NCBI RefSeq assembly: GCF_016756535.1
Contig: NZ_AP023247.1
Coordinates: 5,890,501-5,954,500 of the forward strand
Length of the DNA stretch: 64,000 nucleotides
Reading direction: 5' to 3'
From: Mesorhizobium sp. 131-2-1
GTDB taxonomy: Bacteria; Pseudomonadota; Alphaproteobacteria; Rhizobiales; Rhizobiaceae
The notes under the pieces were generated by a model that made no database searches, was not told the DNA's origin, and was given only the letters and a program-made list of their open reading frames with translations. A program made the position numbers and the translations under genes. Below, piece by piece: positions 9,373 to 17,347 of this stretch (its first letter is position 1; each line of letters begins with the position of its first letter).

Positions 9373-9550
9373 TCACCCGGGCGTCCGCGCGGTAACCAGT
9401 ACTGCCCTGAGAGTGTCCCGGTTGGCGACGGTCACGACGGCCCGGAACTTGCCAATGCCTACCAATGGCGGCAATCTCAGGTCAACAAGCCAGTCATCGG
9501 GTAGCTGCTGACTAGGATCGCCGGCAGCGCTTGCGGCAAGTGGTGTGACA

Positions 9551-9964
9551 ATGAAAGTCGATGGTCGTTGTCTGTGTGGCTACCTCAGCTATGAGGCTGA
9601 GGTAAATGCCACCTTAGTCGAGATCTGTAATTGCACGGATTGCCAAACTCTCTCCGGCTCTGCGTTCCGGGTGACTGTGCCGGTAGTCGATCGAATGTTC
9701 AAATTTTTATCGGGCGAACCAAAGACATACGTGAAAATTGCCGCAAGCGGAAACCGTCGCGTTTTAGCGTTCTGCCCGGAATGCGGAACTTCGGTCTATT
9801 CGAGACCGGAGGATGGCAAAGACGGCTTCTTCGGGCTCCGGGTTGGCTCATTGCGTCAACGAGCCGACCTCATCCCAAGAGCTCAATGCTGGCGCGGATC
9901 GGCGCAAACTTGGATCGATAACATTGCCCATTTGCGCGCGTTCGATGGAGATGTCCCTAAATAG
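9551..9964 (+). CDS. GFA/CENP-V domain protein
   Basis: Zinc-binding protein of the glutathione-dependent formaldehyde-activating (GFA, Mss4-like) fold, 137 residues. Metal-ligand cysteines are in place: GRCLCG (Cys7, Cys9), ICNCTDC (Cys26, Cys28, Cys31) and CPEC (Cys75, Cys78). I took the ATG at 9551 rather than the GTG two codons earlier. Members of this fold have various or unknown activities, so no reaction is claimed. It stands alone between the EamA pseudogene and a repeat. Confidence 0.85.
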   Translation: MKVDGRCLCGYLSYEAEVNATLVEICNCTDCQTLSGSAFRVTVPVVDRMFKFLSGEPKTYVKIAASGNRRVLAFCPECGTSVYSRPEDGKDGFFGLRVGSLRQRADLIPRAQCWRGSAQTWIDNIAHLRAFDGDVPK

Positions 9965-10170
9965 CCAATCCGGCGACAGAGATCCATGGTGCAACCTCCT
10001 CCGCCCAAGGGCTGGAACAGAATGGCGACTGGGAAATTTTAAATCCGTCCTATGGCGTGTTCAACAGGATTCAAAGCTGGGCGCGCGTGCTGTTAGTGGG
10101 CCGCGCCAGGTCGGCCCGAACTCCACCTTTTAGCTGCATCCTTCGGTCATTTGGTTGAGTTACGTTTGTA

Positions 10171-10290
10171 TTAGCTGCCGCGTATGTATTTCAAAGCCGG
10201 CGAACGCACCAAGCCACCCGTGCGCCTTGCCGGTCAGGCTCGGCACTTGCTGGCCTACCCCGCCACATGCCGAGCCGCCCCCTACCGCAG
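10171..10290 (+). repeat. dispersed repeat family R1, copy a
   Basis: Begins TTAGCTGCCGCGTATGT and contains GCCGGTCAGGCTCGGCACT, shared with copies at 11548-11670, 21905-22010 and 38985-39108. The rest of 9965-10301 holds no recognisable gene. Confidence 0.7.
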
Positions 10291-10301
10291 CGACGGAACG
10301 G

Positions 10302-10529
10302 TTACATTTTCCGGCTGCCGATAGCTTTGTACTCAAACACAGTAGGTAAACGGCTGGGACGAGACCTCTCGGTGGTGTCAGTGACCCGGATCCACTCGGC
10401 TTCACCGTTCCGGAGCGTGACTTTCCTCCCTGTGACTTTTGCGGCAGCTTTGAAGGGAGCTATGGCCTCGACGCACTCCGTGGCTATCACCGCGCCGTCT
10501 CGCATCTGTTGGACCCGGTAGACCTTCAT
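10302..10529 (-). CDS. hypothetical protein, 75 aa
   Basis: Unrecognised small protein starting MKVYRVQQMRDGAVIATE and containing AEWIRVTD and VFEYKAI. Composition is that of a real soluble alpha/beta protein, with alternating hydrophobic residues and no low-complexity runs. ATG start; no strong ribosome site. The R1a repeat begins just beyond its stop codon. It may be one of the DUF-type adaptor proteins common in rhizobia, but no family can be named. Confidence 0.5.
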   Translation of the reverse strand: MKVYRVQQMRDGAVIATECVEAIAPFKAAAKVTGRKVTLRNGEAEWIRVTDTTERSRPSRLPTVFEYKAIGSRKM

Positions 10530-10944
10530 CTGATTGTCCGCGTTAGCTCCGTCTTTTCCCCGAAATCCCGCAGCGAGGCGTGGCGCAAGTCATCCTCCTA
10601 GTTGTTGAAAATCCATTTGTGAAGAAAGTTGACGCTGCGTGTGCTCATCTCGCCATAAGCCGGCGCGGCATTAGGTTCCGCTAACGAAGGGATCCACAGA
10701 TACGCGCTTCCGATGGGAACGGAACAGGACCCGGTACGGCCCCCGAACGGATGATGGCCCCCCGCACATAGCCTTAATTGCATGACTGCTGATGCGGCGG
10801 TAAAATTCAGTAATGCGGGGGACCCACAGCCCGCCGCAGCGGCCGGTGCAAGCCTTGCCCCTTCGATGCAATGGACCGGCCAATTGCTACCCGTCGTCGA
10901 CTGCGGATGTACCAGCGACGGCGGGAGCAGCGCCAATTCAAACG
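10530..10944. other. no gene recognised
   Basis: 415 bp with no convincing coding frame. The left side is upstream of the 75-residue gene; the right side abuts the sRNA candidate at 10946-11020. Confidence 0.45.
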
Positions 10945-10945
10945 T

Positions 10946-11020
10946 GAAAACCCGCTGCCCAGGCAGCGGGCCCGTTCACAAGGGGCCGGAAGGATGGTGG
11001 GGCCATGCCTTCCGGCCGGC
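10946..11020 (-). ncRNA. candidate stress small RNA, repeat family R2 copy a
   Basis: On the minus strand an EcfG-like promoter (11027-11051) is followed by about 75 nt with two strong hairpins. The first is GGCCGGAAGG...CCTTCCGGCC (10-bp stem) whose loop contains GGCCCCACCAT, resembling an anti-Shine-Dalgarno loop. The second is CCCGCTGCC-TG-GGCAGCGGG followed by TTTT, a factor-independent terminator. Related units lie at 23737-23823, 25967-26060 and 55056-55134. Promoter, spacing, hairpin and terminator together suggest a short regulatory RNA; expression is not shown by sequence alone. Confidence 0.55.
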
Positions 11021-11026
11021 ATTCCT

Positions 11027-11051
11027 AACGAGACGCGGGAATTTTTGTTCC
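11027..11051 (-). promoter_or_regulatory. EcfG-type promoter for sRNA candidate a
   Basis: On the minus strand, GGAAC (11047-11051), a 16-bp spacer, CGTT (11027-11030). This is the consensus of the alphaproteobacterial general stress sigma factor EcfG/RpoE2. Confidence 0.6.
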
Positions 11052-11238
11052 GAGGCATTTTAGCAAAATTGAATATTCCAATATGCGGCCTATAATTTGC
11101 CAGCCGGCAACTTACCCCGTTTGCCGGTTAGGCCGGGCGGTCAAACCCCGAGCCACCCCCCATGGCCGCCGGGCCGCTGGAGATCGGCCGGCAACGCTAC
11201 GGCGGCAGTACTGCAACCAGCGGAAGGAGGCCTTTCCC

Positions 11239-11448
11239 ATGCGCACCGCAGCACAGCGGCTTCGATCAATCCGACAAACGTTGTGGCCCCTGTTGGGCTT
11301 TGCTGACTGGCATCAAGACATCAACCCAGCGGGCAGGCCCGTTTGGCGACGCTATATCGCGAGAACGGACTCATGGGAATTTCGTCCGATGACGCCAGCC
11401 GAGGAAGCCAAGCTTTTGGAGTGGTATTATCCACCCTATATGATGTAA
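11239..11448 (+). CDS. small conserved repeated protein, 69 aa
   Basis: Starts MRTAAQRLRSIRQTLWPLLG and contains DSWEFRPMTPAEEAKLLEWY. A textbook AAGGAGG ribosome site sits 8 bases before the ATG. It is basic at the N-terminus and Trp/Tyr-rich at the end, without a signal peptide. Two further copies exist in the window: a frameshifted one at 38659-38858 and one split by an IS1595 element (34139-34285 plus 31648-31754). This is the only intact copy here. Function unknown; retention of the ribosome site in copies 1 and 3 argues that it is translated. Confidence 0.65.
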   Translation: MRTAAQRLRSIRQTLWPLLGFADWHQDINPAGRPVWRRYIARTDSWEFRPMTPAEEAKLLEWYYPPYMM

Positions 11449-11547
11449 GCCCACATTCGAAATACAGAGCCTCGCCAGCGCGCGCTCGTTCTGGCCGCCC
11501 CGCCGCCGAAGTATCTGGCGCGCTCCTGCAAGTAGCATTCCCTTATA

Positions 11548-11670
11548 TTAGCTGTTGCGTATATTCCTTAAAGCCGGCCCCCTCGAAGCCCGCTTGCCGG
11601 TATTGCCGGTCAGGCTCGGAACTTGCTGGCCACAACCCCGCCACAGGTGCCAGGCCGCTCCTCCCCCCGG
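11548..11670 (+). repeat. dispersed repeat family R1, copy b
   Basis: Contains TTAGCTGTTGCGTATATTCC and GCCGGTCAGGCTCGGAACTT, ending near a C-rich run. Part of the larger duplicated segment. Confidence 0.7.
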
Positions 11671-11766
11671 AAATGCGTCCGCCGCATGTGCCGTTAGGCG
11701 CAACAAACCCAAGCAGCTATAACCGGAGCAGCCAGGCCAGTTTCTGGCGGCAGCGGAAGGCTGCAT

Positions 11767-12036
11767 CTAAGCATCGTCGGCCCGCTGATATCGCCGCAGT
11801 GCGATCACTATCGCTTGCTCCAGATTATCACCGGCTGTAGATCGGGACAGGCTGTTTATGACGTTGATAACGCTGTTCAGCGTGAAGCGCGTCTCCCGCA
11901 CCGGGTTGAGGACGTCCATCGCATAGATCAGGACATAGCCGATCGCAGCTATATCCTCGGCCGAGATATTCGTCGGCCTGCCCCACGCGCTCGCCAGCCC
12001 GATCTGGTTTTCAATATGCGCCGACGTCATCGGCAT
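11767..12036 (-). CDS. hypothetical protein, 89 aa
   Basis: Frame starting MPMTSAHIENQIGLASAWGR and running through DIAAIGYVLIYAMDVLNPVR and TLNSVINVINSLSR. It has a plausible soluble helical composition but no recognised family, and the ribosome site is weak. A TTG start 17 codons upstream is possible. It ends about 100 bp to the right of repeat R1b. Confidence 0.4.
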   Translation of the reverse strand: MPMTSAHIENQIGLASAWGRPTNISAEDIAAIGYVLIYAMDVLNPVRETRFTLNSVINVINSLSRSTAGDNLEQAIVIALRRYQRADDA

Positions 12037-12199
12037 GGGCACATGCCCCGTCTCGGCGTGGTTCCATAGCGCCCCTCGCAGACACAATTCGGAAACACTT
12101 CGGAAAAACTCCAGAAATCATTCAGGCGTAACATGTGGTCGAGGGCGAAGTTCATCGGCTGCAGCACTGCTGCACACTTGTTCGGGTCTGCGACAAGCG

Positions 12200-12499
12200 A
12201 TGTACAGAATCTCGATCAGCCTGATGGGTGCGTTGCTCAGCATGTCGCTCATCACGGCGGCCACCGGAGCCTCCATCTCAAAGGCGGCGCCGCTCACTCG
12301 GACTGAGCGTTGCACAAAACTCAGCCATCAAGTTGACCAAGCCCTCGAAACGCATGCCGCGGCAACGCAGGTCACCGCGGCGAAGGCTCTTCAGAGAAAG
12401 GGAAAACGGTACTGCGCTAAGAAGAAGGAGGCAGAGGGAATCCGGATGCTCGCGAACGCTTTGAAGCTGCTTGGAGTGACACCGATCGATCCTGATTAG
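12200..12499 (+). CDS. small secreted protein, 99 aa
   Basis: Signal-peptide N-terminus (MYRISISLMGALLSMSLITA, cleavage likely after ATGAS), then a helical Lys/Ala-rich mature part with two cysteines (ERCTKL and KRYCAKK) and a pattern LxxQVDQALETHAAATQV. I set the start at the ATG at 12200, since upstream residues are Arg/Ser-rich and precede the hydrophobic signal. A 39-bp gap separates it from the next secreted-protein gene, so the two may be cotranscribed. Family not recognised. Confidence 0.55.
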   Translation: MYRISISLMGALLSMSLITAATGASISKAAPLTRTERCTKLSHQVDQALETHAAATQVTAAKALQRKGKRYCAKKKEAEGIRMLANALKLLGVTPIDPD

Positions 12500-12538
12500 T
12501 GACGCTCAAACCCGACTTGCCGAAAAAGGAATAGGCAC

Positions 12539-12811
12539 ATGAAAAAGTCTCTTCTCTCCGCCGTTGGTCTTGCGTTCACGCTCGCCGTTTCGATGCCAGT
12601 TCTCGGTCCGAGCAATGCCGCCGCGGCTACGAAGCCTGCGCCCGCAGCGACGACCACAACTACGTCTGCGCCGGCCTCGGATGCCATGACGAAGAAGAAG
12701 CCTAAGAAACACGTCACGAAGGTCTGCAAGGCGACCACGAAGCACAAGTGCCCGGTGAAGCACCACAAGAAGCACGCCACGAAGATGGTAGCCCCCAAGA
12801 AGGCCTACTAA
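12539..12811 (+). CDS. small Lys-rich secreted protein, 90 aa
   Basis: Clear signal peptide (MKKSLLSAVGLAFTLAVSMP...SNAAAA), then an Ala/Thr/Pro linker and a strongly basic tail rich in Lys and His (KKKPKKHVTK, HHKKHATK) with two cysteines (KVCKATTKHKCPVK). Good ribosome site (AAGGA) upstream. Such proteins are common and uncharacterised in rhizobia; a periplasmic role is inferred from the export signal only. Confidence 0.65.
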   Translation: MKKSLLSAVGLAFTLAVSMPVLGPSNAAAATKPAPAATTTTTSAPASDAMTKKKPKKHVTKVCKATTKHKCPVKHHKKHATKMVAPKKAY

Positions 12812-13327
12812 TTTCACCTAGACTCGTAAGTATGGCCGACGCGGGCTGGCTATCTCGCCAGCATCGCGTCGGTCATTTCGCCGCTCAGCGCGCGTTCTCC
12901 GCCGCCGCTATCCAAGCCGCTGAAGTTTCCCGCGCTTGCGATGACGAACGGGAAAATGGACGCCGACAGCCACAGGTGGGGAGAACGCTCAGGTGAAAGA
13001 AGGCCGCCGTTTCCTTTGTCCCTGCAGCAGCTGTAGATGGACCTTTGCGTCGCTAGGGAGGAAACAGTGAAATACCCCTAACGCCCTTTGACGTCACGAC
13101 CGGCAAGGCTCCTCGATACAATCTCCGCAAGGACTTCGTCGATTACCTACTCAACTCTTGACCCAGGACCCTCCGCCAGCGTTCCTGGCCGCCGTGGCCC
13201 CAGCCGCCGAAGCGTCTGACGACTGACGCGTCCTAGCGCCCGCCTGTGGGCCTTTAGGGGAACAGATTCCAGCCTGGCGGGTTTCTATCGCAGGCGGACG
13301 CAGGCGGCTCATATTTGAGGCGTGGTC
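12812..13327. other. no gene recognised
   Basis: About 515 bp without a convincing reading frame, hairpin or repeat. Confidence 0.5.
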
Positions 13328-13501
13328 ATGCAACAGATCAGCGAGTGCAAAAGCCCACTTAGTCATCTCGATGAGAGGGAGCGGCAAAGCCTCATCCGTA
13401 TCAAGGAAGCCGAGGACCTCATCGAGCGGAACCGCCGATTGATAGAGCGGTCTCGCGACATCCTTGCAGGCACCGACAGTGCTGCCGCGCGGCGTGACTA
13501 G
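13328..13501 (+). CDS. small hypothetical protein, 57 aa
   Basis: Short frame reading MQQISECKSPLSHLDERERQ then KEAEDLIERNRRLIERSRDI and a Ser/Ala/Arg end. It is an amphipathic charged helix, possibly a short coiled coil. ATG start without a strong ribosome site. The charged heptad-like pattern and balanced codon use support a real gene over chance; no family is recognised. Confidence 0.5.
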   Translation: MQQISECKSPLSHLDERERQSLIRIKEAEDLIERNRRLIERSRDILAGTDSAAARRD

Positions 13502-13605
13502 CAAACGGGGCTAGAGAAAGCTGCCCATACCGGGGGGTCACACGGCGTCTCCAAGTCTTCGGAAATGCTACCGCGTAGCGGACCATCTTGGTTGTCCAGT
13601 GGCCT

Positions 13606-13633
13606 GTGGTGTCGACTACTTCAGCGACACCAC
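13606..13633 (-). terminator. hairpin at 3' end of the 98-aa gene
   Basis: GTGGTGTCG (13606-13614) pairs perfectly with CGACACCAC (13625-13633) around a 10-nt loop and overlaps the stop codon of the minus-strand gene. No T-run, so termination is only possible. Confidence 0.35.
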
Positions 13634-13912
13634 CACAGCCCCGTGGCCCGGATTGCTCCTGTTGTGGGCGTCCGCATCGGCCTGAGCTTCAGCCCGCGTT
13701 GAGCGATTTGGGCCTACCCAGCCGCCGATTGTCCCGTCGCCCGGACAATCTTGGCAGTTGGCGTAATAGGGCTGCGAGCTAGTAGCATCCTGTGTGCCAC
13801 CACTCCCGCCGCCAGGCTCGAAGCCTGTACCGTGCTTCCAAGTGTGGCCCATACTGTGTTCGTCAAACGGGTCCACCATCTTGTCAATTTCGGGCACACC
13901 ACCACCAGGCAT
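13616..13912 (-). CDS. hypothetical protein, 98 aa
   Basis: Hydrophilic Gly-rich protein (MPGGGVPEIDKMVDPFDEHS) with a CQDCPGD motif and a C-terminal part NRSTRAEAQADADAHNRSNP. A strong GGGAG ribosome site lies 8 bases before the ATG. No signal peptide or membrane segment. The tail resembles short-repeat domains that bind sugars or cell wall, but this is not enough to assign a family. Confidence 0.6.
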   Translation of the reverse strand: MPGGGVPEIDKMVDPFDEHSMGHTWKHGTGFEPGGGSGGTQDATSSQPYYANCQDCPGDGTIGGWVGPNRSTRAEAQADADAHNRSNPGHGAVVVSLK

Positions 13913-14084
13913 GGATCTTCTCCCAAGTTTTGAGGTGTCGGGAAATTACTGAAAAGCCTATCACAGAGCTGCATTAGCGATTTGTGAAGTGCTTCACGTG
14001 ACTACCGCGAGAAAGGCCCTTGCCGATCGGGCAGCAGGTCAGTTCCCACAATGCGCTGTCAGGGTGCCGTCGTAAGAGGCGGCA

Positions 14085-14497
14085 TCAAATCTTGGCCTCC
14101 TCGAAAGCCGGCTTCCAGTTGCGGTTGCGCTCCCGCTGCGGGCCTTCGTAGTCAGGAAATGCATGTGAAGAATACCGACCTCCGGTCGCGGCCCGCGCGG
14201 CCTTGCATGTCGAGCAGTCGAAGAGCCTGACCAGGTCGTCGTGCAAGAAGGGGGAGCTACATCTGCCCGTCCAGCCAATCGCGCAGATCTCGATCTTCCT
14301 TGCTTTCGGCAGGGGGTGGCGAACGTTGCCGCCTCCAGACGTACCAGAGGGCGGCGAGCACGCCGGCAGCCCACAGGCCGGCAAACAGGTTCGCGATGAA
14401 GTCGATGTGGCCGTCCTCCCCAAGCCAGCGAACATTAGCACGGTCTCAAGGAGGAGGTGTAAGCCTTTCTGTCTGACGGCAGAACGATGGCCGGCGC
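14085..14497 (-). pseudogene. possible decayed small genes
   Basis: In one minus frame (about 14260-14440) the sequence reads like a short membrane protein (LGEDGHIDFIANLFAGLWAA, then AALWYVWRR) but begins after a stop without an ATG. In another frame 14085-14230 ends CSTCKAARAATGGRYSSHAF and on. Neither is a complete gene; they may be remnants. Confidence 0.25.
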
Positions 14498-15112
14498 TCA
14501 CCCCTTGCGGGCGAAGGCCCAGACCATCAGCGGGTATTCCTCGTCATTGCTGAGATCACGCCACATGCCGTAGGCGCGGACGGGTCCTCCAATGTGAGCT
14601 CGCGCGCAAGCCTTGTTGCCCCAGCCTTGGACCTTGATGTTGGCCTCGGGAAAGCCGCCCTCGACCATCAGCTGCTTCAGGCCGGCGGGGGTCCATCTGT
14701 TGTAGTCGTGCGGCCGGGCGTGGACCCTAAACAGGAACGGTGTGGCGACCATCGCCCAGCCGCCCGGGCGGGTCATGGCGTGGATGTTTTCCACCGCTGC
14801 CACCGGCCGCTGCACATGTTCCAGCACCTGGTCGGCGATGACGATGGAAAACTGCTCGTCGGTGCGGTCCCGGCAGATGTCGAATTCGGGGTAATCGACC
14901 GAGCGGTAGTTCGGGCATATCGCCTTCCAGGAACGGTTCCAGCCAGGCGAGATCTCGAGCGCGTCGGCGGCCTTGCGGTTGCCGGCTTCGAGGAAATTGG
15001 TGAAGGCCTCGATCTGGCGGATGCGCAGCCAGTTGCGGCTATCGTAGCCGATCAGCTGCTTCACCACCTGCTTGCCACGGTTCTTCAGCGCGCCGGCAAG
15101 GTTTGTCGCCAC
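14498..15112 (-). CDS. class I SAM-dependent methyltransferase
   Basis: A 204-residue methyltransferase-like protein. The visible core includes ADALEISPGWN (SAM-binding loop region, variant of the Gly-rich motif I), IVIADQVLEHVQRPVAAVEN (the DxLEH motif of the methyltransferase 11 family) and MTRPGGWAMVATPF (strand 5 motif). GTG start supported by an AGGAGG ribosome site 6 bases upstream. Small family members methylate lipids, sugars or small metabolites; the substrate is unknown and the neighbours give no hint. Confidence 0.8.
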   Translation of the reverse strand: MATNLAGALKNRGKQVVKQLIGYDSRNWLRIRQIEAFTNFLEAGNRKAADALEISPGWNRSWKAICPNYRSVDYPEFDICRDRTDEQFSIVIADQVLEHVQRPVAAVENIHAMTRPGGWAMVATPFLFRVHARPHDYNRWTPAGLKQLMVEGGFPEANIKVQGWGNKACARAHIGGPVRAYGMWRDLSNDEEYPLMVWAFARKG

Positions 15113-15216
15113 TTCGACCTCCTCTTGCCCGCCGCAGAAGAGATCCTAGTCCAGGCAAGTGGGCAAAAGATGACAGGTCGGGGAGATGTTCCACCGACCT
15201 GTCGGGATATGCGGCC

Positions 15217-15534
15217 TCAATAGTCGCCGTTGTAGTACCGGTCGTCGCAAGGCGCGGTGTAAATGCGGCCGTAGCGATCCTGATAGCGGCAGAGCTGTTG
15301 GCCACGGCGTTGCGGCGTGGTGGCGCTACCGACAACGGCGCCGAGAAGCGCGCCGCTAGCGGCACCGATCACCGTGCTCTTGGTGTTGCCGCCGATAGCC
15401 TGGCCGACGAGGGCGCCGCCGGCTCCGCCGATGAGTGCGCCCGTGGTGGCGCGCTGCTGGCCTTCGGTCTGCGTTTCGCACCCGGCGAGCGCGGCGGTCA
15501 TCAGCACCGCCAGAATGGCTTTCTTGACGATCAT
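15217..15534 (-). CDS. glycine-zipper outer-membrane-type lipoprotein
   Basis: A 105-residue lipoprotein. Signal peptide MIVKKAILAVLMTAALAGC ends in a lipobox (LAGC, Cys19). Next comes a glycine zipper (ATTGALIGGAGGALVGQAIG, ...SGALLGAVVG), then a C-terminal CRYQDRYGRIYTAPCDDRYY pattern with two cysteines. The start was set at the ATG at 15534, directly before the signal and behind a GAGG site. A close paralogue is at 20266-20529. Confidence 0.8.
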   Translation of the reverse strand: MIVKKAILAVLMTAALAGCETQTEGQQRATTGALIGGAGGALVGQAIGGNTKSTVIGAASGALLGAVVGSATTPQRRGQQLCRYQDRYGRIYTAPCDDRYYNGDY

Positions 15535-15778
15535 CTCTAGAACTCCTCTGAAGCCCCAGGGACCAAAAGATAGGGGCGATTGCGCCAAGTGCGGTCCCAT
15601 TGCGGCGGAACGGGGGCGCGCTTACTCACGAAGTGAGTCACAGTTTCCCGGCTGTTGAAGATCATGGCTTCCAAACAGGAAAGCACTGAGCATTCGACAT
15701 AAACTGGACCGGAATTGCTAACCAACCCGCAGGTCGTCGATCGCTACGCTGGGAACATCGATACGACGGCGCAAAGGT

Positions 15779-17347
15779 ATGGACAAGATTGCAGTGGCCC
15801 GCGACGCCTCCTCCGGGAGGCTACGTGTTCGCGCGGCCCAGTATCTGCGCATGTCGACGGAGCACCAGACCTACTCGATCGACAACCAAAAGGATGCCAT
15901 CCGCGACTATGCCGATATCATGGGCTACGACATTGTCGCCTCTTATGAAGACGCCGGTCGCAGCGGTCTCAACCTGGGAGGTCGCCCCGGCCTTCAGCAG
16001 TTGCTGGCCGATGTGGAGGGTGGGCAAGCCGATTTCGAAACGGTCGTGGTCTACGATGTCAGCCGATGGGGGCGCTTCCAGAACATCGATGAAAGCGCCG
16101 CCTATGAATACAGATGCCAGATGGCCGGGGTGCGGATCGAATTTTGCGCCGAGCAGTTCGCGAACGACGGCAGCATCGGCTCCGATGTGCTCAAGGCCAT
16201 CAAGCGCAGCATGGCGGCCGAGCATAGCCGAATGCTGTCGCAGAAGGTTTTCATTGGTCAAGCAAGGTTGATCCGGATGGGGTTCCGCCAGGGTGCAAAG
16301 CCAGGGCTTGGCCTACGACGCTTGCTTGTCGACCAACAGGGGCGTCCCAAAGGCATTCTTTCGTTCCACGAATACAAGAGCCTGCAAACGGACAGAATTG
16401 TTCTGGCCCCCGGACCTCCAGACGAGATCGCGACCGTCAGATGGATTTTCAATCACTTTGTCAAAACGCGGAAGACAGAGCTTACGATCGCGAGGCTTCT
16501 CAACAAGCGCGGCGTGCTGACCGACCTCGGGCGTCCGTGGAAGCGGGAGTCCCTGCACTCGGTGCTGACCAACGAAAATTACATCGGCAACAGCGTTTGG
16601 AACAAGAGATCGGCCAGGCTCAAAAGCAACGAGGTCAGCAATCCCCCGGAACAGTGGGTGCGGGCGGAAAACGTCTTCGAACCGATCGTGGACCGTAAGC
16701 TTTTCAACCGAGCGCAGGCTATCCTCAAGACTATCTATCGCCACATGACAAACGACGAGATGCTGGCCGCCCTCAAGGAGCTCCTGGCCCGTCGCGGCGC
16801 CTTGTCCGCCTTCATTATCGACGCCGCACCTGACTGCCCCCCGTCCGCTCGTTTCCACTCGCGTTTCGGAAGCATCATCAAAGCCTATGAACTGATCGGT
16901 TACCGGCCACCCAACAATTACCGCTTCATCCATGTGAACCGGCGCTTAGAAACGATGAGGCAGGAGGCGATTCACGATCTCCTGGCGGCGGTTGAAGAAC
17001 GTGGCTCACTTGCGACCCATGACACGGAGACTGACCTCGTGCGGATCAACCACGAGATCACTGTGGCGGTCGCGGTGGGGCGCTGCAGAGTTTCCGGCCT
17101 GGGCTATCCGCGCTGGTTTTCGAAAGCTGATCGTCAGCCTCAGCCCGACATTTTTGTCTTGATCCGGATGAACCCCGGCGACCTCACCATTCGAGACTAC
17201 CTCATTGCTCCCGTACGTGAGATCGATGGCAAACGGGAACTGCATGCCAACAACGGCGCGCGTCTAGATTCATATCTTTTTCCCACGCTCGAGCCGCTTA
17301 TTGCGTTGGCGAAGCGGGTATCCGTCGAGGGCGCAGCATGCACGTAA
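15779..17347 (+). CDS. large serine recombinase
   Basis: A 522-residue site-specific recombinase. The resolvase domain (about 17-165) has the nucleophile in YLRMSTEHQ (Ser26) and the motifs YDVSRWGR and AEHSRMLSQKV. A Recombinase domain follows (about 195-300: GRPWKRESLHSVLTNENYIG) and then a divergent C-terminal region of about 200 residues without an obvious zinc ribbon. Enzymes of this type integrate or excise mobile DNA. The stop overlaps the start of the next gene by 10 bp, implying translational coupling. No att-site pair was identified by eye. Confidence 0.88.
   Translation: MDKIAVARDASSGRLRVRAAQYLRMSTEHQTYSIDNQKDAIRDYADIMGYDIVASYEDAGRSGLNLGGRPGLQQLLADVEGGQADFETVVVYDVSRWGRFQNIDESAAYEYRCQMAGVRIEFCAEQFANDGSIGSDVLKAIKRSMAAEHSRMLSQKVFIGQARLIRMGFRQGAKPGLGLRRLLVDQQGRPKGILSFHEYKSLQTDRIVLAPGPPDEIATVRWIFNHFVKTRKTELTIARLLNKRGVLTDLGRPWKRESLHSVLTNENYIGNSVWNKRSARLKSNEVSNPPEQWVRAENVFEPIVDRKLFNRAQAILKTIYRHMTNDEMLAALKELLARRGALSAFIIDAAPDCPPSARFHSRFGSIIKAYELIGYRPPNNYRFIHVNRRLETMRQEAIHDLLAAVEERGSLATHDTETDLVRINHEITVAVAVGRCRVSGLGYPRWFSKADRQPQPDIFVLIRMNPGDLTIRDYLIAPVREIDGKRELHANNGARLDSYLFPTLEPLIALAKRVSVEGAACT

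Larger units (their letters stand above)
11088..11670 (+). repeat. segmental duplication, copy 1 (other copy 38513-39108)
   Basis: About 580 bp present twice. It starts CCTATAATTTGCCAGCCGGC, includes the small gene at 11239-11448 and ends in repeat R1 (11548-11670). Differences between copies are scattered substitutions and short indels, so the duplication is not recent. Confidence 0.85.

Noticed and set aside
10598..10936. 112-codon minus frame
   Set aside because: Composition is mixed Cys/Gly/Ser/Trp without structure and it runs toward repeat and sRNA sequence; no family or ribosome site.
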